From: Alopecurus myosuroides
Lineage: Eukaryota; Streptophyta; Magnoliopsida; Poales; Poaceae
NCBI GenBank assembly: GCA_028641055.1
Contig: CM054060.1
Span: 166,498,416-166,562,415, forward strand
DNA length: 64,000 bases
Direction of reading: 5' to 3'
The translations under genes and the position numbers were made by a program. Positions 21,229-33,047 of this stretch are shown piece by piece; position 1 is the first letter of the stretch; each line of letters begins with the position of its first letter. Under the pieces are notes generated by a model that ran no database searches, had not been told where the DNA came from, and worked only from the letters and a program-made list of their open reading frames with translations.

Positions 21229-22500
21229 TCTTGAGGACCACTACCTTCACCGGGCCCACCGTGGGAAGTTTAACGGAGGTTCCACGCACGATGGTCGCAT
21301 CCACGACCCAAGCATGTATGATAAGGAAGAAGATACTTATGACCCCTCCGTCCCATACTAGAACCTTTTGTTGACTCTAAGATACGGCGATAGACAAGCT
21401 ATAGAACAATTCTTATTAATATTAACTTTCTCTTACGATGGAACCTCCACCACAACATTCATTCCATGGTTTGATACCAACCAATCATTTATAAAAGAAT
21501 TTCATTCTAATGCAGTAGATATGAATAAGATTTTGAAAACTTTGGAAAAGTAATCCATTGGACATGCAAGAATGAACTTGCCTCGAAACTGAGATAAAGT
21601 GCAATCTAAAGCTTCGAGTGATTCATGGACTTTAGGTTCTGAAAAACAACATCATTGTCTGATAAGACAATGTTTAAAACCAATTGCATGCTATTATGCA
21701 TTAATGATATTCCCTTGAAAAATCCTTCAATTTGAATTGAAATTATTTTAATCAAATTCCCCAATTTAATGGGTAATATTGATTTCTCAAAGATTTGTAA
21801 TGAGGAATAACTTGGAGTGGTTTGAAATTTAAATAGTTCATATAGTTGAATTTAATAACAATTTTCCCATTTTATGCTATTAAGAAAATAATTTTCATTT
21901 CAAATCATATCCACTTAAGGATCTTTGAAATTTTATTTAAAATCTTTCAAATCATTTCCACTTGAGTATTTTTGAAATTTTTCATTCAAAGCAAATATTT
22001 TAAAAATTAAATAAGATCCAGAATTAAATTTCTCATATTTTTAGGGGTGTATGGATTATTTTATTTCTATTTTTGGGTGTGTATAGCTCTTAGAATTTGA
22101 TTTTTAAAGTTCAAGTATTATTCTGCTCAATTTGGTTATTACAAAACTACCAAATTGGCCCTCTGATAGGTGGGCCAACCCACTTAAGTGGGCCAAAGGA
22201 CCCAGCCCCACCTGTCAGCCTCTCACTCTCTTATCTCCCCTCTCTCTCATGCACATGACCCCGATCCCCACTCGCTGACGAGACGGAAATCGCCGGTACG
22301 CTCGCCGCCACTCTAAGGTGTGCTCTGGCCATCTCGACCACCGCTCTAGAACGCAAACGCTTCGCCCCTCTCCTCCGCCTTCTCATCCATGTCGACTTGG
22401 GATTCTTCCCTGAAATCAATCTCGCACAACTCTACTCTCCGAGCTAGAGTTTCGGTGCTTGTATTCGCGCATGGCGCTGCCGCATGTGGCTCGTCGATTG
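21229..22500 (+). repeat. Repeat block A, LTR-like
   Basis: Block A matches block B (22812-24080) in the same orientation at an offset of about 1.60-1.62 kb, with heavy divergence. Shared landmarks are ccactaccttcacc, acgatggaa-ctccaccaca, the AT-rich stretch with atatccacttaaggatc, caaaggacc...ctgtcag/cagtcag and a GC-rich end. The pattern of an AT-rich left part, then a CaaaGGACCcaGCCCCACC step, then a GC-rich leader is the layout of several grass gypsy LTRs. No coding domains are attached, so the element type is an inference. Confidence 0.6.
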
Positions 22501-22811
22501 CGTTGGGTTTTGAAAAGGTTTTTTTTTTGAAAATATTGGTTTTAGAATCAACTAAGATTCCTTCCCCGCTGCGAACGTAGTTACTTCTGGGAACACAGAT
22601 GTAACTATCATAATTTTGTACATGTTGCAAAGCGTCACTTTCCCAAAAGGAGACTTATCCTTGATACAAGTTTCACACTCAGGCGTGTGGTTTGACCAGC
22701 GTAAGGTTCTTAAATTCATTCTGATCATTCTTCAACCCCACACATTCACCCTTTTAGTGACACACCAGATCCTTGGCATAATGTGGGACCCGATCAATCT
22801 CAGACACCCCA
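22501..22811. other. Spacer between repeat blocks A and B
   Basis: No coding or RNA gene was recognised. The stretch about 22640-22811 may be the leftward extension of block B that block A lacks. Confidence 0.4.
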
Positions 22812-24080
22812 CCCGAGACACCACTACCTTCACCTGACCCGTCGGGGGAAGTTTACACGACTCTCCCACACACGTTGGTCACATCCACGAACCAACCAGG
22901 TAGCGTATCCGAGAATATGTGATAAGGGAAGTAACTTATGACATTTCCGGCCCATAACAGAACCTTTGGTCGACGCGTAGATACGGCGTTGGACAAGATA
23001 CGAAATAGTTGTTACTAATTCTAGCTTTCCCATACGATGGAATCTCCACCACAACATTTAGTCCGTTATTCCACCGCCAACCAATCAATCATTCATAAAA
23101 ACATTTTATTTAATGCAGTAGATACGAATAAGACCTTTGTAAGAACTTTGAAAAAATTATTCTATTGGTCATGCAATAATGAACTTGTCTTCAGACTAAG
23201 ATAAAGTGTAGTGTAAAGCTTCTGAGTGATTCATGAACTTCAGGTTTAGAAAACATCAACATTGCCTAATAAGACAATGTTCAAAACCAATCGCACGATA
23301 ATATGCATAAATGAGATGCCCCGGTAAAACCCCTTCAATTTGATTTGAAATTATTTTGATTAAATTTCCCTAATTTAATGGGCAATAATTTATTTAAAAA
23401 AATTGTAATGAGGATTCACATTATAAAGATTTGGAATTCAAATATTTCGTATAGTTGAACTTTATAACTATTTTCCCACATTATGATACTAAGAAAATGA
23501 TTTTATTTCAAATCATATCCACTTAAGGATCCTTGAAATTTTATTTAAAACTTTTCAAATCATTTCCACTTAAGAATCTTTGAAATTTTTCATTCAAAGA
23601 AAAGGTATTAAAAATCAAATGAAATCCAGAATCAAATTCCTCATATTTTTAGGAGTGTGTAGAATATTTTATTTTGATTTTTGGGTGTCTATATCTCCTT
23701 AAACTAATTTTTGAAGTTTAAGTTTTAATCGATTTAATTTGCTAATGATTAAATTACCAAACTGCCCTTTTGAAAGGTGGGTAAACTCACTTAAGTGAGA
23801 GACACGGGTCAAAGGACCTATCCCCACCAGTCAGTCTCACTCTCTCCTCTCCCTTCTCTCTCACCTGCATGGCCTCGATCCCCTTTCGCTCTCGCGACAG
23901 AAATTCACCGGCGCTCGTGCGGCCGTCCTCCGGCGAGCTCCGGCTAAATTGGTCGCGGCCATAGGGTGCAAACGAGCCGCCTCCTCTTTCTCTTCCTTCC
24001 ATTCCACTTCGATTCGAGTTTCTTCCTCGGAATCAAGCCTACGCATCCCCGCTTTCCCCAACTAGGGTCTTGGTAATAAC
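22812..24080 (+). repeat. Repeat block B, LTR-like
   Basis: This is the second, diverged copy of block A. It ends in a GC-rich leader-like part (about 23820-24070) and then continues into long AT-rich DNA with splice-like tttgcag sites, which would fit the 5' leader and intron of a long LTR. A and B could be two LTR remnants or a segmental duplication; the sequence alone does not decide. Confidence 0.6.
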
Positions 24081-27000
24081 CATGATTCATGGCGCTGCCA
24101 TGATGGGCACTTCTTTGGGCTCTCCTTGGTGATGCTGGCGTTGTGGTAACGGCCGTGGATGGTATTTGCCACAACTCCTGCTGTGGGCACCGCCAAGGCC
24201 TCGGATGGCCATGGTGTTGTTCCACTGCTCTGACTCGCCATAGCGTCGCCATCGTCTTCAACGAGCTCCATGGGTATGCCTCCTCTCTCTCTCTCTTCCT
24301 GCCTTTACTGACTTTGCAGACCTAGGGTTTCCCTTGCTCCACTGATATTGAACCTAGGGTTACCTACTCGTTTCTTTAGCAATCTAGGCTCGATCCGTGC
24401 TTAGACCACTAACCCTAGACTTGTAAAACAATATAGGGCTTGCTCTCACTCAACTTAGCACTTCCCGGTTCTGATTCTCTGAAAACATGCATGAATGGCT
24501 CTGTAGATTCTTCCCTATCTGTTCTAGATACTTTGATTGTATTTTATAAGTGAATTTAGGCTCAAATCCATGCTTGTTACTAGTTGTGACTGAACTGGTA
24601 CTTAACTGAATTTTTGGCGGTGAACACTTGGCTTAACTGAACTTACTGCTAGTACTTAGTGTAATAGTAGTGTTATTCCATAAGTAGGTTACTTAAATGG
24701 TCTAATAAAGAAAAGGTTGGTTGTTATCTTTATTGGAAAGTCTACTAAGATGATTTATTCATCTCTTCAGTCAATTGTGCAGGTGAATGGTGTAGATCTT
24801 GTGATGTGCATCATTTTATGACCATCTCGGCTGTCTTGTAGTTCCCGGGCTTAGCATTGGAAATCATAAATTATTTCTTTTGCTTTCCACTTCCCTATCC
24901 CCTCTGTGTAATCCTTGTAATATATGCTTCAAGGTGAAGTTGTGCGGTACAACTTTTCACTCTCTTCTATCCACCGGCTCTCTAAGTGTTAGGGATGTGC
25001 TGGAAATTATTTATTGAAAGTTTGTGCATGTTGGTGCTTCTTGATGGAGTTACACATGCATAACCTCCTTTCCAATGCTTTCTTGTGGTCCTAAACCCAA
25101 GCATAGACTAGCTATGACCCAAAAATCTGGTAGCTGGCCTTAGCTTAGAAAAAACTAATAAGAATAGATAATTATCCCTAAGAAAATCCTAGGCAAATGA
25201 TAAACTCAGTAGAGCTTGGCTGGCTAGCATATCTCTCTAATCTTATGCCGATATCTCTCTGAAATCATTTCTTCTCTCTGTATGCCCATGTCAAGGATGA
25301 CTGCTAACCAAGTATAGCAGTAACCTGCCATATGCATGTTTTCACTCTCTAAGCTGATTCAGATATAAAATGTTGCTTGTAGAGTAGCTTGTTCTTCTTG
25401 ATTCTAATAAAGACTCTCCTTCTTGGGGTAAGCCTGCTCCTCCTAGTTGCTTGACCTATTTCCCAGTTCTATTAAGTAGAACTTGCAACTATGTGTGCTC
25501 TGCGTGGTGTGATTGTGAGATGATCACTGCCTAGCGCATGTGATGATGTATTTATAGCTTCTAGCTGTAATTTTGGCGTTGACACCAGGATAATTGCATG
25601 TTATGAATATGCTTCGTCCATGTGGGTTCATCTGACCCTAGTTTCAAGCTTTGGAGTTGGTTCACTCCTTCCTTGACCGTGTTATGTGTCCAATGGCTTT
25701 ATTAGTGGATGCAATGCATCTCTCTTGTGAAATATCTTGTTGTGTTACGCAGATAATACTCTGTATTGGACTTGGGATTGAATCTTGGCTTTTGCTACTT
25801 GTAAACCTTGTATCTTGGCTTATTTACTTTTAGGTTGTGGCCCTTGGCTTGTTAACAATCCAAACTGCATTTGAATTTGTTTTTATAATTACCTCGCATT
25901 TTATTTGCCCAATGAATGGCTGAGTGGGGTTCTCTTTTAGTGATTTTGTCATGAATTTTCATGTTCTCTTGTACTCTCATGATGCTTAGTTGGTACTAGC
26001 ACTCCTACTGGATACTACCATTGTCTAAACTCTGTAATTGCTGATTTTGAGCTTGATATTTCCTAGACAGATCATTGTAGCTCATCTGGCACACTGGTTC
26101 TTGTACTGGTACTAAACTATCTATACGTGCTCAGTTTCTTGTACAATTTAACCATGAATGTGATGAGTATTGGATACTTTGGCTTCTGGTTCTTTTACTG
26201 GTACTAAACTATCTATATATGCTCAGTTTCTTGTACAGCTCAACCATGAATGTGATGAGTATTGGATACTTTAGCTTCTGGATACTTGGTAATTGTATCA
26301 TGGTCTTGCTTCTGCGTTGCTATCCTCTACAATTCCTCATACATCACTTCCTCAATTGTTGCTCTCAACTTGTTTCAATGGTTTTCACTATCTCGTTCTG
26401 GAATTTTTCTGTCTTTTAACCTCTAGTCACCAGAATTAATCAACAAGTGTTGATCGGGTCCAATGCCATCCAAATATCAAATGCCACACCCTTGAGGTGC
26501 TAGAAAAATTCTAACACTAACCATCTCTTCTGTCTTTTCTTGTGCATGTACTAAAGATCTTCTCCAAGTATTGAAGAATAAGTTTTAGAATAGGAATTGT
26601 AATTTTTCTTATTCCTTTCTGTAATATTTATTTCACCGTAATATTCCTTTTTATCATAATATAAAAAATGAAATAAAGTGTTTGTTTGAATCCAATTCAA
26701 TCCAATCAAATTTGAATTCCGAATTTCCAAATTCTGTAACACTCAAGTATGGTTTCTAGAAGATAAGTAGAGAAATAAAACTCTATTATAGAACATCAAG
26801 TTCCACTCTAAGGTTAATCTTAAAACAACCAAAAAAGAAAAGGTGAACCCAACCCCCTCAACTGAATGTATGCGAAAGATCTCCCGATCCTACGACAAGT
26901 AGAGAAGTGATCTCTCCTTCACAGTTTGCACAAAAGCGCGAAAAAGATCTCCCCAAATGCATGAAATGCAAAGATGCAAGATTCTAAACTACCCCCTTCG

Positions 27001-27616
27001 ACTCTTTGAACTGAGGGTTCTCATATTCAACTAGTAAATGTGAAATATGAAAGTGACCGTACAACTTAAGATGAGCTTTAGCAGATCCCAAATAAGTCCC
27101 ACGACCCGTAAATAACTGCTTTTCACAGGTCCGCGACAAAAAATGGCCAAGCCCAATCCACCATATCGGCGACATCCTGGAAAAAAATTTGAGGGCACGG
27201 GATATTTCTCCCCGACTCCGCCATGTATAGTGGATTGGCGGCTCCTTTTACCGTTTCCTCGTCCTTGGCGCGAGGGAGCCAGAGTTGAAGCCTTGGCGCA
27301 CGCGTCCCGCCCGAAGCTCCCACCGCCACCTCCAATCTCCCTTGTGAACAACCCTCTCGCTGCCTCCCCATCGATTCGCCTCCATGGAGCCTGGCCAAGT
27401 CCCACCCGGTGGGTTTGTCGCCGCGCCATCCCCACAGCTATCGTCTCGACCTCACCATTGCCAGACCGATGGCGCTCGCCATCGATTAGAAGCGCAACCG
27501 TTAGGGAAACTACGTCGTCCCGACACCTGCCAGAGCCGGAGCCGGGGCTCGTCCTCCCACCGCCAACAACCCTCCTCACTCGTACAACGTCTACACCACC
27601 ACTCCGACAGCTACCA
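24081..27616. other. Long non-coding, repeat-like stretch
   Basis: There is no open frame with recognisable domains. The stretch 24081-26735 has the look of LTR or leader DNA continuing block B. At 26736 a tgtaacactcaagtatgg sequence resembles the start of some gypsy LTRs, but no partner was found. From about 27180 the base composition becomes GC-rich; this is probably the upstream region of the broken gene starting at 27617. Confidence 0.45.
26096..26281 (+). repeat. 92-bp tandem duplication
   Basis: Two adjacent copies, 26096-26187 and 26188-26279, share ggttctt-tactggtacta and gaatgtgatgagtattgg with about seven mismatches. No coding capacity is seen. Confidence 0.85.
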
Positions 27617-29179
27617 ATGAGCGTCTCTGGCCCGAAGAAGTCCAAAGCTCGGGTCGGTCGAGGATGTCCACCTCTTCAAGCCACTCCAGATGCTGGCACC
27701 ATCGCCAACTCTATGCACAACGTGTTCGACGATACACCGCTGAGGTGAATTTCTTCCCTTTGTTCCGTAGTTTTCCAAATTCGATCAATTTTCTTAGTAT
27801 TAAGCATGTCATAATTGTGTATCTATCCTGATCATGCATCATACACACATTTATTGGATGAGAACTCGGTGGATAACAATGGGGAGCCACTTGATTCTTT
27901 GTTCGGAGCTGCCACCAAAATTCGAACTGAAGGTAGAAGTGGAAGGGGAAGATGATGTTGAGGAAGTTGGGGAGGAGGTGTATGCCGCAAGCCAACCAAA
28001 ATTTGGCAAAAGAAGTGCCAACTGCACCGATTTGGAGGATGTCACTTTGTGCTGAGCATGGGAGAGCACGTCCCTTGATGCCATCCACGTCAATTCACAA
28101 ACGACGGCAAGATATTGGCAATACATCGAAGAAGTATACCACAAGATGATGGCCGAGCATGGATTCTCGTCTCCTTGTTCACTGAGATCACTCCAAGCCC
28201 GGATGGACGTCATCAAGCAAACTTGCTCCCGTTGGAGTGGTTGTTTGAATCAAGTAAGGAATGCACCCCTTAGTGGATGCAAAATTAATGAATATGTGAG
28301 TATCTTTGCATACATTTATGATCTAAGGGTTCGGGTTGTTGTCAAATGATCTCATAAATTGTCGCTTTTGCAAATGTAGGATAGCATTGCCAATGAGAGG
28401 TTCAAGAAAATGCTTGCCTCCAATCACAAGCCCTTCGTGTTCCAACATTGTTGGAAGGTTCTTGAGCCTAGCAAGAAGTGGAGGTTGAGGGATCAAGAAG
28501 CTCCACCCAAGAGAGGTGTTCTTTCCAAGATGGAAGACAATGAGGATAGTGATGATGCACCAATAGGAGGATGAAACAAGGGAAAACTAAATGGAAGAAG
28601 GATGGCTAAAGATCAAGCAAAGAGATCGGCCGATGCCTTAAATTTGAGGGACCAAATTGCCCAAATGGTGAAGACAAAAGATGCAATACTGGAGAAACAC
28701 TTGGTGTCAAATGTGGCCTTGGCCAAGAAGAAGAATCAACAAAAGGATAACAAATGGGAGAAGAAATTTACCTTCGAAATCAAGGAGAAGAAGAAGAAGG
28801 TTGAGAAGATATAACAAGAGAACCGACTCATAATGATGGATCCCGCTACCATGACCCCAACGACAAAGGAGTTTTGGGAGGTTATAAGGATGGAGATCAT
28901 GTATAGGAGGCGATAAGAACGACATGATATCATGGTTGGTGTTGCCTGTAGTGGTGGTGATGTTGGAGGAGGAGGAGGTGATTATGTCCATGGTAGTGGT
29001 GTTCTGGTGGTGGAGGTGGAGGTCATGATGTTCATGGTGGTGGTGGGGGTGGTGGTGATATTCATGATGGTGGCGATGGTGGTGTGAATAATGGGAATGC
29101 CTCGTCCAATGGAGGAGGTGGTGGTGGTGATGGTGGTGCTTTGGCCATTGGTGACCATGCTCCGATCGTTCTTGATTGA
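27617..29179 (+). pseudogene. Broken NAM-associated C-terminal domain (Myb/SANT-like) gene
   Basis: The ATG at 27617 opens MSVSGPKKSKARVGRGCPP, and exon 1 ends with MHNVFDDTP at 27744 before gtgaat. The next part carries VEVEGEDDVEEVGEE, RSANCTDLED and, after a stop in place of a codon (about 28053), STSLDAIHVNSQ, YWQYIEEVYH, LRSLQARMDVIKQTCSRWSGCLNQV. An intron is likely at 28296-28379. The C-terminal part reads FKKMLASNHKPFVFQHCW, then a Lys/Glu-rich coiled coil (28600-28815), DPATMTPTTKEFWEV and a Gly-rich tail. These are the hallmarks of the plant family with a trihelix/Myb-like domain and NAM-associated region, often carried by transposons. At least three in-frame stops (about 28053, 28572, 28812) and frameshifts show it is non-functional. 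Confidence 0.7.
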
Positions 29180-29915
29180 GACAATCGTCTTCATCTCTGG
29201 TGTTGATCTCTGACTTTGATTGCGCATTATTTTTGAACAATTATATCGTTTGCTATAGTGCGCATGATTTTGGACGTGTAGTAGTTAGTACAGTATACTC
29301 TATATTTGGTGAATTTCGTTGTTTGCTAATGTTTCGACAATTGAGATGGTAATTTTATGCAAATGCTGCCACAGGAAATATTCTTACCTGAAATATTTCC
29401 GGTACCAATTTGGCCGATCTCTGCCGGACGGCTCGCATTACCGGAAAATATTTCCTAGTGGCACTTTATATGTGTTTTTGGTCAGGCTGTAAGCGGACAC
29501 GGACCGTCCATGACGCCGCCCAGCCGTGCCCGTTTAATTGCGTCCGCGTACATCCACGGGAAGCACGAGATGATTGGCGGGCAGCCGCGGCACGTCTGCT
29601 ACCGCCGGCGGCACTACATCAAACAAAGAACACGAGCATACGGTGTCAGTCTGGAGCAACACGTCTCCCAGCCGCGCGCGCTGGTTGATCATACGGACTT
29701 GTCGGAGACTGACGAGACTAGTCGGACGTGCGGCTGGCGCCAGGAAACACACTGAAGAGAGAAACTCACGCTGGCAGGAGATAAAGTACAATTAGAATTG
29801 GCCTTGTGGGTGTAAACGGGCAAAACGGACGCCATGTAACTAGGAATGCATTTAGTGGACATAAACGGCTGCCCATATAAGTCAAGCGGGCTCAAGCGGC
29901 AAGCCCACGGACCAC
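29180..29915. other. Intergenic DNA without recognised genes
   Basis: No gene or RNA was recognised. A short region near 29370-29455 contains inverted pieces of the aatatttccgg kind. The right edge abuts the TTA target of the first Harbinger element. Confidence 0.4.
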
Positions 29916-29918
29916 TTA

Positions 29919-31814
29919 GGGCATCTCCAGTCGCCCCCCAGAGCCCCCTAGGCGGCCTTTTTAGCGTCGAAAGCGGCGAATAGCACCGTTTTCGCACCAG
30001 CCGGCCTCCCAGAAGCCCAAATAGCGCCGAAACGGCGCCAATTCGCGCCGCGCCACCCAGGCGAAACCTAGCCCGCTGGGTTTGGCTTGGGGAAGGGGGG
30101 GCGAAAATGCGATGCAGCCCACGCGGGCCAGCTCTTCCGGTGACGCGTCGGAAAACCGCGGGAACAGAAACCCCTGTGATCATCTTCTCGGCTCCCGCGT
30201 CGGTCAAAGGTTGCCAGCGTTTATGGTGTGCCGGCCGGCCAGTGCATGCGCCCGTTCAAAGGCTGCCAGAATAATGGCGTGGCGGGCGGCAGCGAGGGCA
30301 CGTGGCGCAGTAAATGCCCGGCAGGCTACAAAAGCCCCCTCGTCGCTCGCCGCTCTCCCCCCCCATTCTTTCTCCTCGCCACTCTCCTCGTCCTTCCTCC
30401 CCCGTGCTTTCTCCCCCGCTATGGCGAACTACGACGATGCCGCCACCGCCAATGGCTGGCGCCGCCGCCACCTCCGCAGGAACGAAGCATGGTCGCTGTA
30501 TCGGGCGGGATATCCGTGCCCGCCCGACATGGGCCTCCCGAGCTCCGCCGGCGGGCAACGGCGCTGGCACCTCAGCATCGGTGGGGTCCCGTGCCCCCAA
30601 TCCCCTCCACCGACGCTGAATTCTGGCAGGCCATCGCCGAAGTCCGTCGAGGTCTGCCGGCGGACGAGGCCGCGCGGCTTCACTGGAGGCCGCACGGCCA
30701 GGACGCCTTCTGGTGGCAGGAACTGCAGCGCCGCCACGACACGGACCTCGCCGCCGAGGGCAACAATGGCCCTGTCGAGGGCCGCGCCAACAGCACGGGG
30801 CGCAAGCGGTGGTGGGGAGGCCAGCACCGCACCCTCGAGTGGGTGCTGGACTACATCGATGCCGGCAACGAGCCCCGGCTGCAGATGCCGCCCCGCCCGC
30901 ACCCCTCGTGGGCACCGCGGCGGATGGCTGGGTCGTCGTCGGCCACCTCGAGCTCCTCCGGCGCCCAATCCCTCTCCCTCTCCCCTCCCATTCTCAACTC
31001 CGGGGCCCCTGCACGCAGGCGCAGCGGCGGCGCCCTGCGCATCGGCGAGCCGCGCCAGCGGCACGATGCGGACTTCGAGCGCGTCGTCCGCCCGAAGACG
31101 GAGGTGGAGGAGGACGACGAGTGGCCAGACCTGAAGGCCGCGGAGGAGCTCTCGCGCAACACCCTCCAGCCGGTCGCCGACGACGTCGCCGCCGACTGGA
31201 GTCTGCACGACAGCACCGAGGAGGAGCTGGAGCTCCAGCGCCGTCTCCTCGCCGAGGCCGAGCAGCGGAAGGTGCAGCGCGAGCAGGAAGCTGCCGCCAA
31301 TGTGGCCCACCGCCGCATCCTTCTCCCTCTGCAGACGAGGGAGGTTCCCTACGTCGTCCTCGACCCCGCTAGTGAGGAAGAAGCCGAGCTCCAGCGCGCC
31401 CTCGCGGCGAGCAGGTGGGGCGACGCTGGCGCAGGGCCGAGCAACCCACACTGCCGCGATCCCGGCGCAGGCACGAGCAGGTGGGACGCTGGCGGTTTGG
31501 ACAACGACGACGACGGGGACGACTGCGACTACAGCCAGGCGATCGCGGCGAGCCTTGGCCTGCAGTAGCCGTAGAGGATTTGTGCCTAGTTTACTGTTTT
31601 TTAGTTAAATTTCTGTCGAACTGTATGAACTTTCGTCGAATTAGTAAAATTGCGTCGAATCTAGTTTTCGAATTATTTTGGGCCGAATGTTGGGCTAGGG
31701 GGGACGACTGGGAACCCTGCCCCCCCAGGTTTCAGATTAGCACCGCTTGGCGCCGCGGCGGCCCCAAAACAACGGCGTTTTGGGCCCTGGGGGGCGACAC
31801 GGCTGGAGATGCCC
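29919..31814 (+). mobile_element. PIF/Harbinger-type DNA transposon 1 (non-autonomous)
   Basis: Terminal inverted repeats begin GGGCATCTCCAG on both sides (left 29919, right end 31814), with a second matched block TCGCCCCCCAG a few bases inward. The target copies are TTA at 29916-29918 and TTA at 31815-31817, the three-base duplication of PIF/Harbinger elements. The 1.9-kb body holds one long GC-rich gene and no recognisable DDE transposase. Confidence 0.85.
30421..31568 (+). pseudogene. Harbinger-borne repeated grass protein, one frameshift
   Basis: The ATG at 30421 gives MANYDDAATANGWRRRHLRR then NEAWSLYRAGYPCPPDM. Near 30590 the homologous reading jumps to another frame, which continues STDAEFWQAIAEVRRGLP to the stop at 31566-31568. 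Later parts include FWWQELQRRH, RKRWWGGQHRTLEWVLDYI, a Ser/Pro-rich centre, EVEEDDEWPDLKAAEE, a Glu/Arg coiled coil (about 31200-31300), VPYVVLDPASEEEAELQRAL and an acidic end DYSQAIAASLGLQ. I recognise this as a protein type repeated many times in Triticeae genomes. It has no known function and is probably a transposon passenger. One indel breaks the frame. Confidence 0.65.
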
Positions 31815-32300
31815 TTAGGCCATCTCCTACGGGGGTGCTCAATTGCCCTGGACCAGTCCCTTTTGAGTAGGCCCGGACAAAACCAGGCCCCTACGGGGCC
31901 GCTCATACGGACAATTGTCCGTTTTTTTGTCCGTGGATGCTCAAATCCAGACCAAATTTGGTCCAGATTTGAGCAGTCCGCGGATACAAGCCGTGTCTGT
32001 TCTGTCTGTGGAAATACAAACCCAACCCACATGCCAGCCTCTCTCTCCCCACCTACTCTCTCTCCTCTCTTTCTTTTTCTGGTCCACACAGACATGCCGC
32101 TCGACGCCGCCGCTCCACGCTGCCGCCGCCCTCCCCCTCGCGGCGCGAGGCCCCGCTCGCGTCGCTCCGCCGCCTCCGGCGCCCGGCGCCCTCGCCCGCC
32201 TCCGGCACCCGCTGATCTCCGTACTGCGGCGGTTGGGCAGCAGCCGCAGCGCCTCCGTGGGAACAGAGAAAGAAGGTCGCGCGCGGGGCGGCCAAGGAGC

Positions 32301-32516
32301 TGGCACGGTCACCCTTCGGATCCACCCGTCGGCGCACCCCGTGTACAGCCACCCGCCGGCAGCGTCGTACGCCAGGTCCTCGGGGCCGGGGAGCCGCCCC
32401 TCCCCTATGCGCTCGCTCGAGGCCAGCGCGCACGAGTTGTGCCACGGCGCGGACACGTCGGCGCCGAAGCTGTACTCGGGCGGAACCGCGGGCGGCGAGA
32501 GAGAGCTGGGCAGCTG
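32301..32516 (-). pseudogene. Captured fragment of a strictosidine-synthase-like gene
   Basis: On the minus strand the frame reads PPEYSFGADVS and then GRLPGPEDLAYDAAGG, WLYTGCADGWIRRV. This is the first blade region of plant strictosidine-synthase-like (SSL) beta-propeller proteins. Both ends stop abruptly in unrelated GC-rich sequence. The fragment covers roughly 70 residues of a protein that normally has about 350-400, so it cannot be functional. Confidence 0.75.
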
Positions 32517-32646
32517 GGCGGCGCGTGGGTCTCGTGGCGGACGGCGCCGCACCCGCGCTCGTCGAGCTCGTAGCCACTGGCTCTGCCCGCGCCGTCGAGG
32601 TGCTCTGCTCGCGCCGCTGGCCTGGGCCATATCGGCGGCGACGGGG

Positions 32647-32860
32647 GCGTACTACCGGAGGGAGATCCCGATGCGGGAGTACGGGATGGAGCCCGGGCAC
32701 GGGTTCGCGAGGTGCGTGTCTTTCCGGACGGCCTGGTGCTCGACGGTGCCGACAAGCAGCGCGTCGTGCCGGCCGACGTGGTGATATTGGCCACCGGCTT
32801 CCACGGAGATGAGAAGCTGAGGGACATGTTCCCGTCGCCGCGGGTGAAGGACATCATCGC
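32647..32860 (+). pseudogene. Captured fragment of a flavin-containing monooxygenase gene
   Basis: AYYRREIPMREYGMEPGHGF (32647-32706) is followed, after a frame jump near 32710, by FPDGLVLDGADKQRVVPADV and VILATGFHGDEKLRDMFPS. The ATGF motif and its surroundings are a hallmark of plant flavin monooxygenases (FMO/N-hydroxylating family). The frame jump may mark a lost intron or a deletion. The FAD and NADPH GxGxxG sites are not included. Confidence 0.75.
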
Positions 32861-32930
32861 CAGCGCGCCTGAAAAGGCCGCGCCACTGCCGGAGTCTCCC
32901 CAAGGGCGGGGTTGGGCAGCAGGGCAGGAG

Positions 32931-33047
32931 GCTCCGGCCGGCGCCGACGGGAGCAGCAGCAGCTTCGACGCGAACATGGTGATGATCCTGGCGTCGGGGC
33001 CGAGCCCGGTGTGCGCCATCTGCCTGGCCGACCTGGAGCCCCGGGGA
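32931..33047 (+). pseudogene. Captured fragment of an ATL-type RING-H2 E3 ligase gene
   Basis: In the same open frame as the FMO fragment come SSFDANMVMILA, the edge of the ATL transmembrane segment, and CAICLADLEPRG, the first Cys pair of a RING-H2 finger. The segment between them, normally most of the membrane helix and the GLD-type region, is deleted. The rest of the RING is missing. The FMO and RING pieces share an uninterrupted frame from 32712 to 33080. Confidence 0.65.

Noticed and set aside
28707..29240. His-rich minus-strand frame
   Set aside because: It is the reverse of the Gly-rich (ggt repeat) tail of the NAM-associated pseudogene.
30256..30915. Long antisense frames across the first Harbinger gene
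   Set aside because: They are shadows caused by high GC content opposite the recognised passenger gene.
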